A stretch of DNA of 64,000 nucleotides. Source: Lysobacterales bacterium (lineage in GTDB: Bacteria; Pseudomonadota; Gammaproteobacteria; Xanthomonadales; Xanthomonadaceae). A model generated the notes under the pieces. The model made no database searches. It saw only the letters and a program-made list of their open reading frames with translations, and was not told where the DNA came from. The translations under genes and the position numbers were made by a program. Positions 48,595 to 61,068 of the stretch are shown piece after piece (the first letter of the stretch is position 1; each line of letters begins with the position of its first letter). The stretch is from positions 152,187-216,186 of the forward strand of contig JAEKKX010000012.1 in assembly GCA_019510125.1 (NCBI GenBank), given 5' to 3'.

Positions 48595-48935
48595 CGGCGG
48601 ACCATCCTGTCCGCCGCCCTCGGGGTCTGCGATTGCATGAAAAGGCGGTGGGGCTGCAGGCCCGTCGGCACGAATCGCCTGGTGGCGCCATCGTCGCATC
48701 CGTTCGGTCCATGCGCCGATCAACGAAACGGGCCCCCTTGCACGTCGTGGGTGAGGACGATTGAACGGGTGTGGGCGAATGCGACTCCGCATGGAGGAGG
48801 CACGCGAACATCGGCGTTTCGCATCGCGACCCCACAACGAACGCACCCCCGAGCGAGGCGGGTCGCGCGGGGGTGCGTTGCGGGCGTTCACGGCGGTGGC
48901 GTGCAGCTCGACCGCCTGCGGCCGGAGTGCGTCGA

Positions 48936-49103
48936 TCAGACCGCCGGTCGGCGGCGGCCGAAGATCAGCGACAGCACGAACAGCACCAGGAACACGAAGA
49001 ACAGGATCTTGGCGATGCCGGCGGCGGCGCCGGCGATGCCACCGAAACCGAGTACGGCGGCGACCAGGGCGACGATCAGGAAGACGAGTGCGTAGTACAG
49101 CAT
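48936..49103 (-). CDS. DUF1328 (YtjA-like) small membrane protein
   Basis: A 55-residue protein with two membrane helices ([23 protein letters not shown] and [19 protein letters not shown]) and a basic end. Length and pattern match DUF1328/YtjA, small inner-membrane proteins linked to stress. GAGGAG precedes the start. Confidence 0.9.
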   Translation of the reverse strand: MLYYALVFLIVALVAAVLGFGGIAGAAAGIAKILFFVFLVLFVLSLIFGRRRPAV

Positions 49104-49435
49104 GGCGAGGCTCCTCGGGGGATGGATGCGGGTCCGCGGCTGCGGGCTCACGAGAAAGGAAATCAAGTCCCGTGCCAATCGCGCGCCGGCGGTGAACGGA
49201 CGGCAACGCCCGCCTTTTCAGGCGTTTGCCGAACCGGGTGCGCCGGCGCGTGCGCAGGTCGGCGCGGAGGCCGGGCCTCGCCCGGGGCGCGTTCTGCACG
49301 CGATCGTGCAACGCGCATGGCGCCGCGTCCGGCGCATCGTCCGATTCCCCACGGAATCCGCGTGGTTACGAATGGCACGCATTTTGATTGGTCCTCAAGG
49401 CATCCCTCCGTCCGCCGTCCGCCCAGGAGTCCGCC
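49104..49435. other. Intergenic region between divergent small genes
   Basis: 332 bp with promoters for the DUF1328 gene and the gene at 49436. It includes a TGGCACG-N4-TTGAT near-match to a sigma-54 site at 49373 that lacks the invariant -12 C. Nothing else is clear. Confidence 0.4.
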
Positions 49436-49768
49436 ATGTCCGCCGCACTCGTCCGCATGTCGCCCGGTCGTTCCTCGCGCCGCCGCCGTCGCCTGCGCGT
49501 GCTCGTCGCCACCACCGTCGTCTGGACCGTCCTGTTCGGCTGGGCGCTGGTGCTGGTGCGGCAGGCCGCGCCGGACCGCTCGACGCCGGCGGTGGCCACG
49601 CTGCTGCCCGCGACCGGCGGCGGCGCCTGGTTCGCGGACGACGACGTGTCGGCCTACGACGCCGGCGAGGCCCCCGTGGGCCCGGATTTCTCGATCGACA
49701 CCGAAGGCGCGCTCTCCGCCGACGCGGAGCAGGCCGCCGACGCCAGCGCCTACGCCTCCGGCCGCTGA
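49436..49768 (+). CDS. Hypothetical single-helix membrane protein
   Basis: A 110-residue protein with an Arg-rich N terminus (GRSSRRRRRLR), one membrane helix (VLVATTVVWTVLFGWALVLV) and an acidic, low-complexity exterior (SADAEQAADASAYASGR). The charge pattern puts the tail in the periplasm. AGGAG lies 7 bases upstream. No family recognised. Confidence 0.6.
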   Translation: MSAALVRMSPGRSSRRRRRLRVLVATTVVWTVLFGWALVLVRQAAPDRSTPAVATLLPATGGGAWFADDDVSAYDAGEAPVGPDFSIDTEGALSADAEQAADASAYASGR

Positions 49769-49837
49769 GCCCATCCCCGGCAGGGACGCGGCCCACGCGC
49801 GGCCGGACCGACATGCGGCGGTGCTAAGCTGCCGCGC

Positions 49838-50056
49838 ATGAGCCGACTGTCCGACCCCGCCGAGCAGGCCCGTATCGTCCAGCGCCTGGCGGAGCTGCGG
49901 CTGGAGCATCGCGACCTCGACGTCGCCATCGAGCGGCTGCACGAGAACATCGCCGCCGACGAGCTGGCGATCAAGCGTTTCAAGAAGCGCAAGCTGCAGC
50001 TCAAGGACACCATCGCCCGGCTCGAATCGGCGCTGATCCCGGACGAACCGGCTTAG
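49838..50056 (+). CDS. YdcH family (DUF465) protein
   Basis: A 72-residue helical protein with DLDVAIERLHENIAADELAI and FKKRKLQLKDTIARLE, the DUF465 pattern. It is predicted to be a small coiled-coil cytoplasmic protein of unknown function. Confidence 0.88.
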   Translation: MSRLSDPAEQARIVQRLAELRLEHRDLDVAIERLHENIAADELAIKRFKKRKLQLKDTIARLESALIPDEPA

Positions 50057-50147
50057 CGTCGGCTCGTCCGACCCGCCCGCGCGGCACCAAGGCCGCATGG
50101 TCGGGGCCGGGTCGCCATCGCCGAATCGCTGCGGCCGCGCCGGCCGT

Positions 50148-50546
50148 TCAGCCGACCCGCGACACTTCCGCCAGCGTGATCGAGAACAGCTCGACCTTGC
50201 CGCAGCCGGGTCCGGTGCAGGCGTAGGCGTCGAGCGACGTGCGGTCGACCAGCCGTTCGCCGATCAGGCCCTGGGCCAGCGGCGCTTCGGGCGCGCCTTC
50301 GTGCAGGCGCAGCCGGCCGAGCGCCTGCATCGCCGCACCGCAGCGCGGGCAGCGCAGGTCGCGCGCCTCCGGCGCCTGGACTTCGGTGGCCAGGTTTTCG
50401 ACGAGCAGGCTTTCGACCACCAGGCCCTCGTCGTGGACGAGCGCCGGCCCGGTGTCGCCGCCCTCGAACTGCGCGCCGCAGTTCCAGCAGATGCCGAAGT
50501 CCGAATCGTTGTCCTCGCCGCAGCTCGGGCAGTTCCAGATGGCCAT
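50148..50546 (-). CDS. Zinc-ribbon protein
   Basis: A 132-residue protein. An N-terminal ribbon CPSCGEDNDSDFGICWNCG (Cys-x2-Cys...Cys-x2-Cys) resembles DUF2007/RanBP-like ribbons, a second CPRCG lies near residue 90 and a last Cys pair CTGPGC near 112. Role unknown. It is divergent from the sugar transporter gene at 50736. Confidence 0.75.
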   Translation of the reverse strand: MAIWNCPSCGEDNDSDFGICWNCGAQFEGGDTGPALVHDEGLVVESLLVENLATEVQAPEARDLRCPRCGAAMQALGRLRLHEGAPEAPLAQGLIGERLVDRTSLDAYACTGPGCGKVELFSITLAEVSRVG

Positions 50547-50666
50547 GCGCTCGCCCTCTTTGGTCGCCGCGAGCATAGCCGCGCGCGCGCCATCGACGGC
50601 CGCCATGGCCGGTCCATCCGCCGGATGGCGACGTGGCGGTGACGAGCGGCCATGTTGCGGCGCAGC

Positions 50667-50680
50667 AGCAACCGTATTCA
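50667..50680 (+). promoter_or_regulatory. Operator-like motif upstream of MFS transporter 1
   Basis: AGCAACCGTATTCA, 55 bases before the start codon of the transporter. It matches TGCAAACGTATTCA upstream of the second transporter at 12 of 14 positions. Both resemble LacI-family operators with a central CG. Confidence 0.5.
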
Positions 50681-50735
50681 ATCCCGCCGCCGGAACCGCA
50701 CGCTATCCTGCCGCCTCACCCGGGGAGAACCGTCC

Positions 50736-52187
50736 ATGCTGCGGATGCAACAACGGCTGTCCGTGCCGTTCCTGATGTTGCTGAGCCTGCCGTCGACGGC
50801 GATGGGCTTCGCGCTGGCGGTGCAGATCTCGGCGCTGAGCTGGCTGATGTCGACCAAGTACGGGCTGAAGCTCGACGAGATCGGCATCGTGTGGGCGGCC
50901 GGTCCGCTGGCGGGCATCCTCGGCCAGGTGCTGATCGGCATCGTCAGCGACAACGTCTGGGTCTGGGGCGGGCGTCGCCGGCCCTTCATCCTCGTCGGCG
51001 GCGTGCTGACCGCGCTGATGCTGCTGGCGCTGCCGTCGATCGGCGCCATAGGAACAGCGCTCGGGCTCGAGACCATCCTCGGGGTCGCGGTGACGGTGGC
51101 GATGGCGCTGGACCTGTCGATCAACCTCGGCTTCAACCCGACCCGTTCGATCATCACCGACGTCACCCCCGAAGGCCCCAAGCGCACCGCCGGCTACACC
51201 TGGATGCAGACCGTCTCGGGCACGTTCGGCGTGCTCGCATACGCGGTCGGCGCGGTGTGGGGCAACATCGCGCTGATCTACTTCGGCGCCGGACTGGTGC
51301 TGGCGTTCTCGCTGGTGCCGGCGCTGCTGGTGGAGGAGCCGCGCACGCTGGCGCACACCGAGACCGGCGCCGCGGCCGAGAAGCTCAGCATTGGCCGGCT
51401 GCTGATGCTGATGCGCCCGCTGTGGGCGTTCGCCGTCTACGCGCCGATCGCGATGGGCCTGAAATTGGCCGGCGTGTCGCACCACGGGATGTGGCTGGAG
51501 GTCGTGTTCGGGGTGGCGGCGCTCGCGCTGATCGCGCACGCGCTGACCGAGCGCCAGGTCCTCGACGGCCGCGAGGACATCGCCGGCTTCCGCAAGGTGC
51601 TGGCGGCGCATGCGATCAGTTGGTTCGGCATGCAGAGCCTGTTCGTGTACATGATCGGCTTCGTCCAGCAGCGTTTCCCGCAGCTCGACGCCGACGCCAC
51701 CGGCCGGGTGATGTCGATGAGCTTCCTCGCGCTCAACGCGGTCGCCGCGCTGGTGCCGGCGCTGGTGCTCAACCCGCTGGCGCGCCGCTTCCGCGAGGTG
51801 CGGGTGCATGCCGCCAGCCTGGCGCTGATGGCGCTGGGCTTCGGCTTCGTCTACCTGTTCGGGCACACCCCGGCGACGCTGTACGTCGGCATGGCGACGA
51901 TGGGCCTGGGCTGGGGCGCGATCGTCAGCCTGCCGTTCGCGATCTTCTCGCAGGGCGTCTCGCCGGCCCGGATCGGCCTGTACATGGGCGTGTTCAACCT
52001 CAGCGTGGTGCTGCCGCAACTGGCGGTGAGCCTCGGCGTGGGCGCGCTGCTGGCGGGGATCGAGAACAAGGCGCTGGTGTTCGCGCTGGGCGGCGCCTGC
52101 ATGCTGGCCTCGGCGCTGGCCTGGCTGGCGGTGAAGCAGGGCGCGCCGCACGCGCGGGGCGCCGCCGCGGCCGGCGGCCGGCACTGA
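50736..52187 (+). CDS. MFS sugar transporter 1 (SLC45/sucrose-maltose type)
   Basis: A 483-residue transporter with 12 hydrophobic helices. The loop SDNVWVWGGRRRPFILVGG after helix 2 is the SLC45/GPH-like signature (Asp...Gly-Arg-Arg-Arg-Pro). Late motif GLYMGVFNLSVVLPQ matches maltose/sucrose transporters next to starch genes in Xanthomonadaceae. CGGGGAGA precedes the start. It is followed after 68 bp by the LacI regulator. Confidence 0.88.
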   Translation: MLRMQQRLSVPFLMLLSLPSTAMGFALAVQISALSWLMSTKYGLKLDEIGIVWAAGPLAGILGQVLIGIVSDNVWVWGGRRRPFILVGGVLTALMLLALPSIGAIGTALGLETILGVAVTVAMALDLSINLGFNPTRSIITDVTPEGPKRTAGYTWMQTVSGTFGVLAYAVGAVWGNIALIYFGAGLVLAFSLVPALLVEEPRTLAHTETGAAAEKLSIGRLLMLMRPLWAFAVYAPIAMGLKLAGVSHHGMWLEVVFGVAALALIAHALTERQVLDGREDIAGFRKVLAAHAISWFGMQSLFVYMIGFVQQRFPQLDADATGRVMSMSFLALNAVAALVPALVLNPLARRFREVRVHAASLALMALGFGFVYLFGHTPATLYVGMATMGLGWGAIVSLPFAIFSQGVSPARIGLYMGVFNLSVVLPQLAVSLGVGALLAGIENKALVFALGGACMLASALAWLAVKQGAPHARGAAAAGGRH

Positions 52188-52255
52188 CCGGCCCGGTCGC
52201 GTCCGCGCCCCGCGGCGACTACACTCCGGGACAGTTTCCGACGCACGGCTCCCCC

Positions 52256-53287
52256 ATGGCCCTCCGCAAGACCAAGGCCACCTCGGTCGACATCGCCCAC
52301 CGCGCCGGCGTTTCGCAGGCCACGGTCTCGCGCGTGCTGCGCGGCAGTCCGCTGGTGAACGCGGAGACCCGCAAGCGCGTGCTCGACGCCGTGCAGGAGC
52401 TCAACTACAAGGTCGATCGCCGGGCCTCCAGTCTGCGCACCCAGCGCGCCGGCACCCTGGCGCTGCTGCTGTTCGAGGACCCGACCGAGGACGAGTCCAA
52501 CATCAACCCGTTCTTCCTGTCGATGCTCGGCTCGATCACCCGCGCCTGCGCCCGCCACCACCACGACCTGCTGGTGTCGTTCCAGCAGTTGTCGGACGAC
52601 TGGCACGCCGACTACGAGGACAGCATGAAGGCCGACGGCCTGATCCTGCTCGGCTACGGCGACTACGTCGACTACCGGCCCAAGCTCGAACGCCTGGTCG
52701 AGCAGGGCACGCATTTCGTGCGCTGGGGCGCGGTGCTGCCCGACCAGCCGGGCATCTCGATCGGCTGCGACAACGCGCAGGGTGGGCGCCTGGTCGGCGA
52801 ACACCTGCTCGCCCTCGGCCGGCGCAGCATCGCCTTCCTCGGCGACGCCTCCTCGCACTACCCGGAATTCCACGCCCGCTACCGCGGCTGCGAGCAGGTG
52901 CTGCGCGCCGCCGGCATCCCCGAGGAGCCGGCGCTGCAGGTCGATGCGCTCAGCTCCGAGGAGGAAGGCTACGAAGCGGCGAAGGCGCTGCTCGGCCGCG
53001 GCGTGCTGTTCGACGCCATCTTCGCGGCCAGCGACCTGATCGCGATCGGCGCGATCCGCGCCCTGCACGAGCACGGCCTGCGCGTGCCCGAGGACGTGGC
53101 CGTGGTCGGCTTCGACGACATCGCCATGGCCCGCTTCTGCAACCCGCCGCTGACCACCGTCTACCAGGACACCGCCCGCGCCGGCGAGCTGCTGGTCGAC
53201 ACCCTGCTCAAGCGCATCCACGAACAGCCCGCCGAAAGCGCGATGCTGCCGGCGAAGCTGGTGGTGCGCAGGTCGAGCGGGGCTTGA
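52256..53287 (+). CDS. LacI family transcriptional regulator
   Basis: A 343-residue regulator. The N-terminal helix-turn-helix is [20 protein letters not shown], then the hinge helix ([19 protein letters not shown]) and a periplasmic-binding-like effector domain ending [22 protein letters not shown]. Context predicts control of alpha-glucan uptake with maltose or a related sugar as inducer. Confidence 0.95.
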   Translation: MALRKTKATSVDIAHRAGVSQATVSRVLRGSPLVNAETRKRVLDAVQELNYKVDRRASSLRTQRAGTLALLLFEDPTEDESNINPFFLSMLGSITRACARHHHDLLVSFQQLSDDWHADYEDSMKADGLILLGYGDYVDYRPKLERLVEQGTHFVRWGAVLPDQPGISIGCDNAQGGRLVGEHLLALGRRSIAFLGDASSHYPEFHARYRGCEQVLRAAGIPEEPALQVDALSSEEEGYEAAKALLGRGVLFDAIFAASDLIAIGAIRALHEHGLRVPEDVAVVGFDDIAMARFCNPPLTTVYQDTARAGELLVDTLLKRIHEQPAESAMLPAKLVVRRSSGA

Positions 53288-53360
53288 GCCGAGAGCGCAT
53301 GGCGCGGTTCCTGCGCACGACGCTCGCGACGGATTTCGGCACCCGCCGTCCTTGCGTCAT

Positions 53361-53497
53361 GTCGCGACTGACGTCGCTCCTACAGGAAGCCACCGCGCGC
53401 CCTTAGCTCTTCGTAGGAGCGACGTGAGTCGCGACAGGCGCATGCCGCCGCCCGAGGTGCGATGTGCGTTGAGGGTCGCGACTGACGTCGCTCCTAC
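53361..53497. repeat. Three copies of a 23-bp REP-like repeat
   Basis: GTCGCGACTGACGTCGCTCC-TAC occurs at 53361-53383 and 53475-53497, with an inverted near copy (GTAGGAGCGACGTGAGTCGC-GAC) at 53413-53435. They lie between convergent genes. The sequence is a widespread intergenic REP in this family; that is from memory. Confidence 0.85.
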
Positions 53498-53517
53498 AGC
53501 ATCGGGCATGGCGCCGT

Positions 53518-55020
53518 TCAGTGCCCCATCGGCTCCGGCACCCGCAGCACCAGCAAACCGGAGAGGAGCATCGAGGCGCCGCCGAGGATCAGCAGGTTCG
53601 CAGGGTGGTTGCCGAACACGGCGTGCAGCAGGTAGCCCAGGGTCGCCACCGCGACGAGCTGCGGGATGACGATGAAGAAATTGAAGATGCCCATGTACAC
53701 GCCCATCTTCTGCGCCGGCACGCTGTCGGACAGCAGCGCGTAGGGCATCGACAGGATCGAGGCCCAGGCGAAGCCGACGCCGACCATCGACAACAGCAGC
53801 CACTGCGCGTCGGGCATGAACGGGATCGAGATCAGGCCAAGCCCGCCGAGCGTGACGTTGATGAGGTGGCTCACGCGCAGGCCGAAGCGGCGCACGAGGA
53901 ACGGAATGACCGCCGCGGCCAGCGCGGCGAAGCCGTTGTAGGCGGCGAACAGCACGCCGACCCAGTTCGCGCCTTCGTTGAAGGCGACGGATTTCGGGTC
54001 GTCGGTGCCGTAGTAGGCGCCGGTGACGGTGGCGGTGGTGTAGATCCACATCGCGAACAGCGCGAACCACGAGAAGAACTGCACCAGCGCCAGTCGACGC
54101 ATGGTCACGGGCATCGCATAGATGTCGGTCATCACCGTGGCGAACGGGCTCTCCGGCGACACCACGTTGAGCATGAGCAGCGCGAGGCCGTAGGCGGCGA
54201 GCAGCACGCCGAGCAGCAGCAGCTCCTTCGGCAGGCCCTGCAGCAGCACCAGCGTGATCGCGCCGACGCCGAAGAAGAACCAGAACGTGCCGAAGCGGGT
54301 GCTGCGGGTGCGGTCCAGCGGCGGGCGGTCCAGCGGCGGCGCCTCGTCGAACGCGTGCAGCGTCTCCGGCGGGTACTCGCGGGTCCGCAGCACGGTCCAC
54401 ACGATTGCCCCCAGCAGCACGCCGGCGCCGGCGTAGAACGCGTAGCGCACGGTGTCGGGCACCTGGCCGGCGGCGGCCTCGTTGGCCACGCCGAGCTTCT
54501 CCAGCATCCACGGCAGCATGCTCGCCACCACCGAGCCGATGCCGATGAAGAAGCTCTGCATCGCGTAGCCCTTGGCGCGCTGCGAGGTCGGCAACTGGTC
54601 GCCGACGAACGCCCGGAACGGTTCCATCGAGACATTGATCGAGGCGTCCAGCACCCACAGCAGGCCGGCGGCGATCCACAGCGTCGGCGAGTTCGGCATC
54701 GCCAGCAGCGCGAGCGAGGCGAGGATCGCGCCGATCATGAAGTACGGGCGGCGGCGGCCCAGCGGCGTCCAGGTGCGGTCGGAGAGGTAGCCGATGATCG
54801 GCTGCACGATCAGGCCGGTCAGCGGCGCGGCGATCCACAGTCCCGGCAGCGCGTCCATCTCCGCGCCGAGGGTCTGGAAGATGCGGCTGACGTTGGCGTT
54901 CTGCAGCGCGAACCCGAACTGGATGCCGAGGAAGCCGAAGCACATGTTCCAGATCTGCCAGAACGACAGCGTCGGCTTCGTGGTCTGCGATCCGGTGGTC
55001 GTCGTCCCGGCGGTCATCAT
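53518..55020 (-). CDS. MFS sugar transporter 2 (SLC45/sucrose-maltose type)
   Basis: A 500-residue transporter with the same plan as transporter 1: SDRTWTPLGRRRPYFMIGAI after helix 2, and VYMGIFNFFIVIPQLVAVA late. A long central loop (about residues 215-250) separates the halves. The start at 55020 has AGGA at good spacing. It is divergent from the pullulanase gene. Confidence 0.9.
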   Translation of the reverse strand: MMTAGTTTTGSQTTKPTLSFWQIWNMCFGFLGIQFGFALQNANVSRIFQTLGAEMDALPGLWIAAPLTGLIVQPIIGYLSDRTWTPLGRRRPYFMIGAILASLALLAMPNSPTLWIAAGLLWVLDASINVSMEPFRAFVGDQLPTSQRAKGYAMQSFFIGIGSVVASMLPWMLEKLGVANEAAAGQVPDTVRYAFYAGAGVLLGAIVWTVLRTREYPPETLHAFDEAPPLDRPPLDRTRSTRFGTFWFFFGVGAITLVLLQGLPKELLLLGVLLAAYGLALLMLNVVSPESPFATVMTDIYAMPVTMRRLALVQFFSWFALFAMWIYTTATVTGAYYGTDDPKSVAFNEGANWVGVLFAAYNGFAALAAAVIPFLVRRFGLRVSHLINVTLGGLGLISIPFMPDAQWLLLSMVGVGFAWASILSMPYALLSDSVPAQKMGVYMGIFNFFIVIPQLVAVATLGYLLHAVFGNHPANLLILGGASMLLSGLLVLRVPEPMGH

Positions 55021-55111
55021 CGTGATCCTGTGCATGCGCGGCGTGCGAGCGCGCATGATCCCACGCGCCGATGTGCGCGCGACGCCGCGCTGCAGCGCAG
55101 CATCGGCGCGA

Positions 55112-55125
55112 TGCAAACGTATTCA
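55112..55125 (+). promoter_or_regulatory. Operator-like motif between MFS transporter 2 and pullulanase
   Basis: TGCAAACGTATTCA is an imperfect palindrome (TGCAAAC-GTTTGCA type), 92 bases before the transporter start and 158 before pullulanase. See the related site at 50667. Confidence 0.55.
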
Positions 55126-55282
55126 CGCACATCGTCGCGAGTCCGCGTCGCATGCACGGTGCCGTGAGCGGCGCAGCGCCGGAATCCGCGCGCCGGATCG
55201 AATACGATGGGGAAGGACCTTCGACGCCGCTGCCCCCGCCATCGGGTGGATGCGGTTCGACGGAGGTCAAAGCGAGTCGTTC

Positions 55283-58126
<2,844 letters not shown>

Positions 58127-58145
58127 CGTCCGAGGTCCCGCCGCC

Positions 58146-60188
58146 ATGCGCATGCCCGCCGTATCTTCCCGTTTCACGCTCGCCCTGATCGCGTGCGCCG
58201 CTGCAGGGGCCGCACACGCGGCCACCGTCGCCGAGGTCGCTTCGCCGGACGGACGCATCCGCGTCGAACTCGACGTCAGCGGCGAAGGCCGCCTCGCCTA
58301 TCGCATCGCCCGCGACGGCAAACCGTTGATCGGCGACTCGCGGCTGGGTTTCCTGCTGCGCAACGGCCGCCAGTTCCTGCGCGGGCTCGAACTGCAGGCG
58401 CAGGCGTCGCGCAGCGTCGACGACACCTGGGAACAGCCGTGGGGCGAGCGCCGCTTCGTGCGCGACCACTACAACGAACTGCGCGTGCAGTTCGCCGAGC
58501 GCGACCACGACCACCGCCGGCTCGACGTGGTGTTCCGGGTGTTCGACGACGGCGTCGGCTTCCGCTACGAATTCCCGAAGCAGCCTGCGTTGGACGAGGT
58601 GCAGATCGCCGAGGAGCTGACCGAGTTCGCGATCGCGCGCCCGGCGACCGCATGGTGGCTGCCGGCGTACGAGTGGAATCGCGAGGAATACCTCTACCAG
58701 CGCACGCCGCTGGCCGAGGTCGGAACCGCGCAGACGCCGCTCACGCTGCGCACCGACGACGGCACCCACGTGACCCTGCACGAGGCCGCGCTGGTCGACT
58801 ACGCCGGCATGAACCTGATGAAGGGCGATGGCGGCGTGCTGCGCGCGTCGCTCACGCCGGGCAGCCCCGCGAAGGTGGTGCGTCGCGTGCCGTTCGACAC
58901 GCCGTGGCGCACGATCCAGATCGCCGACCGCGCCGGCGGGCTGGTCGAATCGAACCTCATCCTCAACCTCAACGAGCCCAACAAGCTCGGCGACGTGAGC
59001 TGGTGCAAGCCGTCCAAGTACGTCGGCGTGTGGTGGTCGATGCACCTGGACCAGCAGACCTGGGGCACCGGGCCCAAGCACGGCGCGACCACGGCGAACG
59101 TGCGGCGCTACATCGACTTCGCCGCGAAATACGGCTTCCGCGGCGTGCTCGTCGAAGGCTGGAACACCGGCTGGGACGGCGACTGGTTCGCCAACGGCTG
59201 GCAGTTCGATTTCCGCAGGCCCACGCCGGACTACGATCTGCCCGGCCTCGCCGCCTACGCGAAGGCCAAGGGCGTGCACCTGATCGGCCACCACGAGACC
59301 GCCTGCGCGGTGAGCCACTACGAGCGGCAGATGGATGAGGCGTTCGCGCTGTTCGAGAAGCTCGGCATCGAGACCGTGAAGACCGGTTACGTCTGCGACG
59401 CCGGCCAGATCGAGCGCCAGGACGTCGAAGGCGGCCCGGTGATCCGCGAGTGGCACGAAGGCCAGTTCATGAGCGAGCATCACTTGCGGGTGGTGCTGGC
59501 GGCGGCGAAGCACCACATCGCGATCGACGCGCACGAACCGATCAAGGACACCGGCTTGCGCCGCACGTATCCGAACTGGGTGTCGCGCGAAGGCGCGCGC
59601 GGGCAGGAGTACAACGCCTGGGGTCGTCCGCCGAATCCGCCCGAGCACGAGCCCAACCTCGTCTTCACGCGCATGCTCGCCGGGCCGATGGACTACACCC
59701 CCGGCGTGCTGAGCCTGGAGGGTCGAGGCCAGCCGATCGGCAGCACGCTCGCGCGGCAACTGGCCGACTATGTCGTGCTCTACAGCCCGGTGCACATGGC
59801 CGCGGACCTGCCCGAGCACTACGCGCGGCACATGGCCGCGTTCCGGTTCATCCGCGACGTGCCGGTCGATTGGCAGGAGACGCATGCGGTCAACGGCGAA
59901 GTCGGCGACTACGTCACCCTTGTGCGCAAGGACCGCAACAGCCAGGACTGGTACCTCGGCAGCGTCACCGACGAGAACGCGCGCACGCTGGAGGTGCCAC
60001 TGGACTTCCTCGATGCCGGCAAGCGCTACGAAGCGCAGATCTACCGCGACGGCGACGACGCGGACGGACTGACGGAAAAGCGGTTCTCGTTCGTGCGCGA
60101 GACCCGCGAGGTGACCTCGACCGATACCCTGACCCTGACCCTGGCGCGCGCCGGTGGCGCAGCGGTCCGGTTCGTGGCCAGGCACTGA
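58146..60188 (+). CDS. GH97 alpha-glucosidase (SusB-like)
   Basis: A 680-residue periplasmic enzyme with a signal peptide (RFTLALIACAAAGAAHAA). GH97 landmarks: WWLPAYEWNREEYLYQ, VLVEGWNTGWDGDW, IGHHETACAVSHYERQM, AIDAHEPIKDTGLRRTYPNW and REGARGQEYNAW. It releases glucose from the non-reducing ends of malto-oligosaccharides, completing the work of pullulanase. It starts 19 bp after pullulanase, so the two are one operon. Confidence 0.95.
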   Translation: MRMPAVSSRFTLALIACAAAGAAHAATVAEVASPDGRIRVELDVSGEGRLAYRIARDGKPLIGDSRLGFLLRNGRQFLRGLELQAQASRSVDDTWEQPWGERRFVRDHYNELRVQFAERDHDHRRLDVVFRVFDDGVGFRYEFPKQPALDEVQIAEELTEFAIARPATAWWLPAYEWNREEYLYQRTPLAEVGTAQTPLTLRTDDGTHVTLHEAALVDYAGMNLMKGDGGVLRASLTPGSPAKVVRRVPFDTPWRTIQIADRAGGLVESNLILNLNEPNKLGDVSWCKPSKYVGVWWSMHLDQQTWGTGPKHGATTANVRRYIDFAAKYGFRGVLVEGWNTGWDGDWFANGWQFDFRRPTPDYDLPGLAAYAKAKGVHLIGHHETACAVSHYERQMDEAFALFEKLGIETVKTGYVCDAGQIERQDVEGGPVIREWHEGQFMSEHHLRVVLAAAKHHIAIDAHEPIKDTGLRRTYPNWVSREGARGQEYNAWGRPPNPPEHEPNLVFTRMLAGPMDYTPGVLSLEGRGQPIGSTLARQLADYVVLYSPVHMAADLPEHYARHMAAFRFIRDVPVDWQETHAVNGEVGDYVTLVRKDRNSQDWYLGSVTDENARTLEVPLDFLDAGKRYEAQIYRDGDDADGLTEKRFSFVRETREVTSTDTLTLTLARAGGAAVRFVARH

Positions 60189-60207
60189 GCGCATCTGGCG
60201 GCGGCAC

Positions 60208-60744
60208 ATGCTCAGACGCTCATTGGACAGGGTCTCCCGCGACAGCATCGAGTCCGCGATCGCCGTCCTGTGCGTCGACGACGGGAGCCTACCGGACATC
60301 AAGATCGACTTCTGCGGACACCCCGCTGTCCCGCAAGCGTACGCATTCATCCGATCATGCGCCGCAGGCCTGGTTTCGAAGAACAACAGCTACTGGTCGA
60401 AGAGCGGAGAGAAGGCGTGCGTCTTCGGGTTCGAGGACGACCCGACTGGCGCCTTGCTGCAAGGGGACGCCGAAGCGTTCCATGTCGTGTTCGGCGGCCT
60501 TCGTTCCCCGGGCGGCCATGCCGTTCCCGACCTCGGCGTGTTCTGTTTCGATCCATCCTCCATGGCGCTCGATTACAAGATGGGCCCCGGGTGGGATGCG
60601 TCTGCCGTGATCGGGCTGTTCGAAATCCTCCTTGGTGCGAGCGCATGGTCGGAGCGCGTCGTCATCACGCATGAAGGCAACATTTTTGATGAATGCGATG
60701 CGTTGATGGGTGCATACCGACATTGGTCGAAGGAGGTCAAATGA
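60208..60744 (+). CDS. Hypothetical protein, 178 residues
   Basis: A soluble protein with no signal peptide and no recognised family. Features: FCGHPAVPQAYAFIRSCAAG, a GEKACVFGFEDDPTGAL turn and GAYRHWSKEVK at the end. Its GC is lower than the neighbouring glucan genes. An alternative ATG at 60154 would overlap GH97 by 35 bases. It resembles accessory hypothetical proteins, possibly immunity-like; that is speculation. Confidence 0.6.
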   Translation: MLRRSLDRVSRDSIESAIAVLCVDDGSLPDIKIDFCGHPAVPQAYAFIRSCAAGLVSKNNSYWSKSGEKACVFGFEDDPTGALLQGDAEAFHVVFGGLRSPGGHAVPDLGVFCFDPSSMALDYKMGPGWDASAVIGLFEILLGASAWSERVVITHEGNIFDECDALMGAYRHWSKEVK

Positions 60745-61068
60745 CATCACCTGCCATGCCTCGGTGCTCCATCTGCCCCGCGATGCGCGGCTCGGCGGCC
60801 CAAGCGTCTACGCATAGAAGAAACCGCCGAGCGAGATTGCGTCGACGATCCTCGCCTCCTAGGGCCTGAGTACACGCGGCATGACTGAATCCAACGCCTG
60901 GTTCGAGAAGATGGCGACCATACCTGCACGCTGGGACCGCATGATCTTCTGCACCGGCGCGGTTCGACATGGCGGCAAGCTCGCGGACACGGCATTGCTG
61001 ATCGGCGACCCATGCACCGGGCGACTTGCAAACAAAGGCTTTTTCACCTGTCCGCTGAGAGTGTCGGC
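60745..61068. other. Intergenic region with a doubtful small frame
   Basis: A 63-codon frame (60881-61072, MTESNAWFEKMATIPARW) overlaps the start of the next gene and has no ribosome site; I do not call it. It may be the remains of a degraded accessory gene. Confidence 0.35.

Larger units (their letters stand above)
48225..48935. other. Repeat-rich intergenic region
   Basis: 711 bp with no supportable gene. It holds an interspersed inverted repeat at 48422-48516 and a second hairpin at 48562-48594, described separately. Short open frames here run through the repeats. Confidence 0.5.

Noticed and set aside
49373..49388. Sigma-54 promoter before the gene at 49436
   Set aside because: TGGCACG-N4-TTGAT has correct spacing but the invariant -12 GC reads GA.
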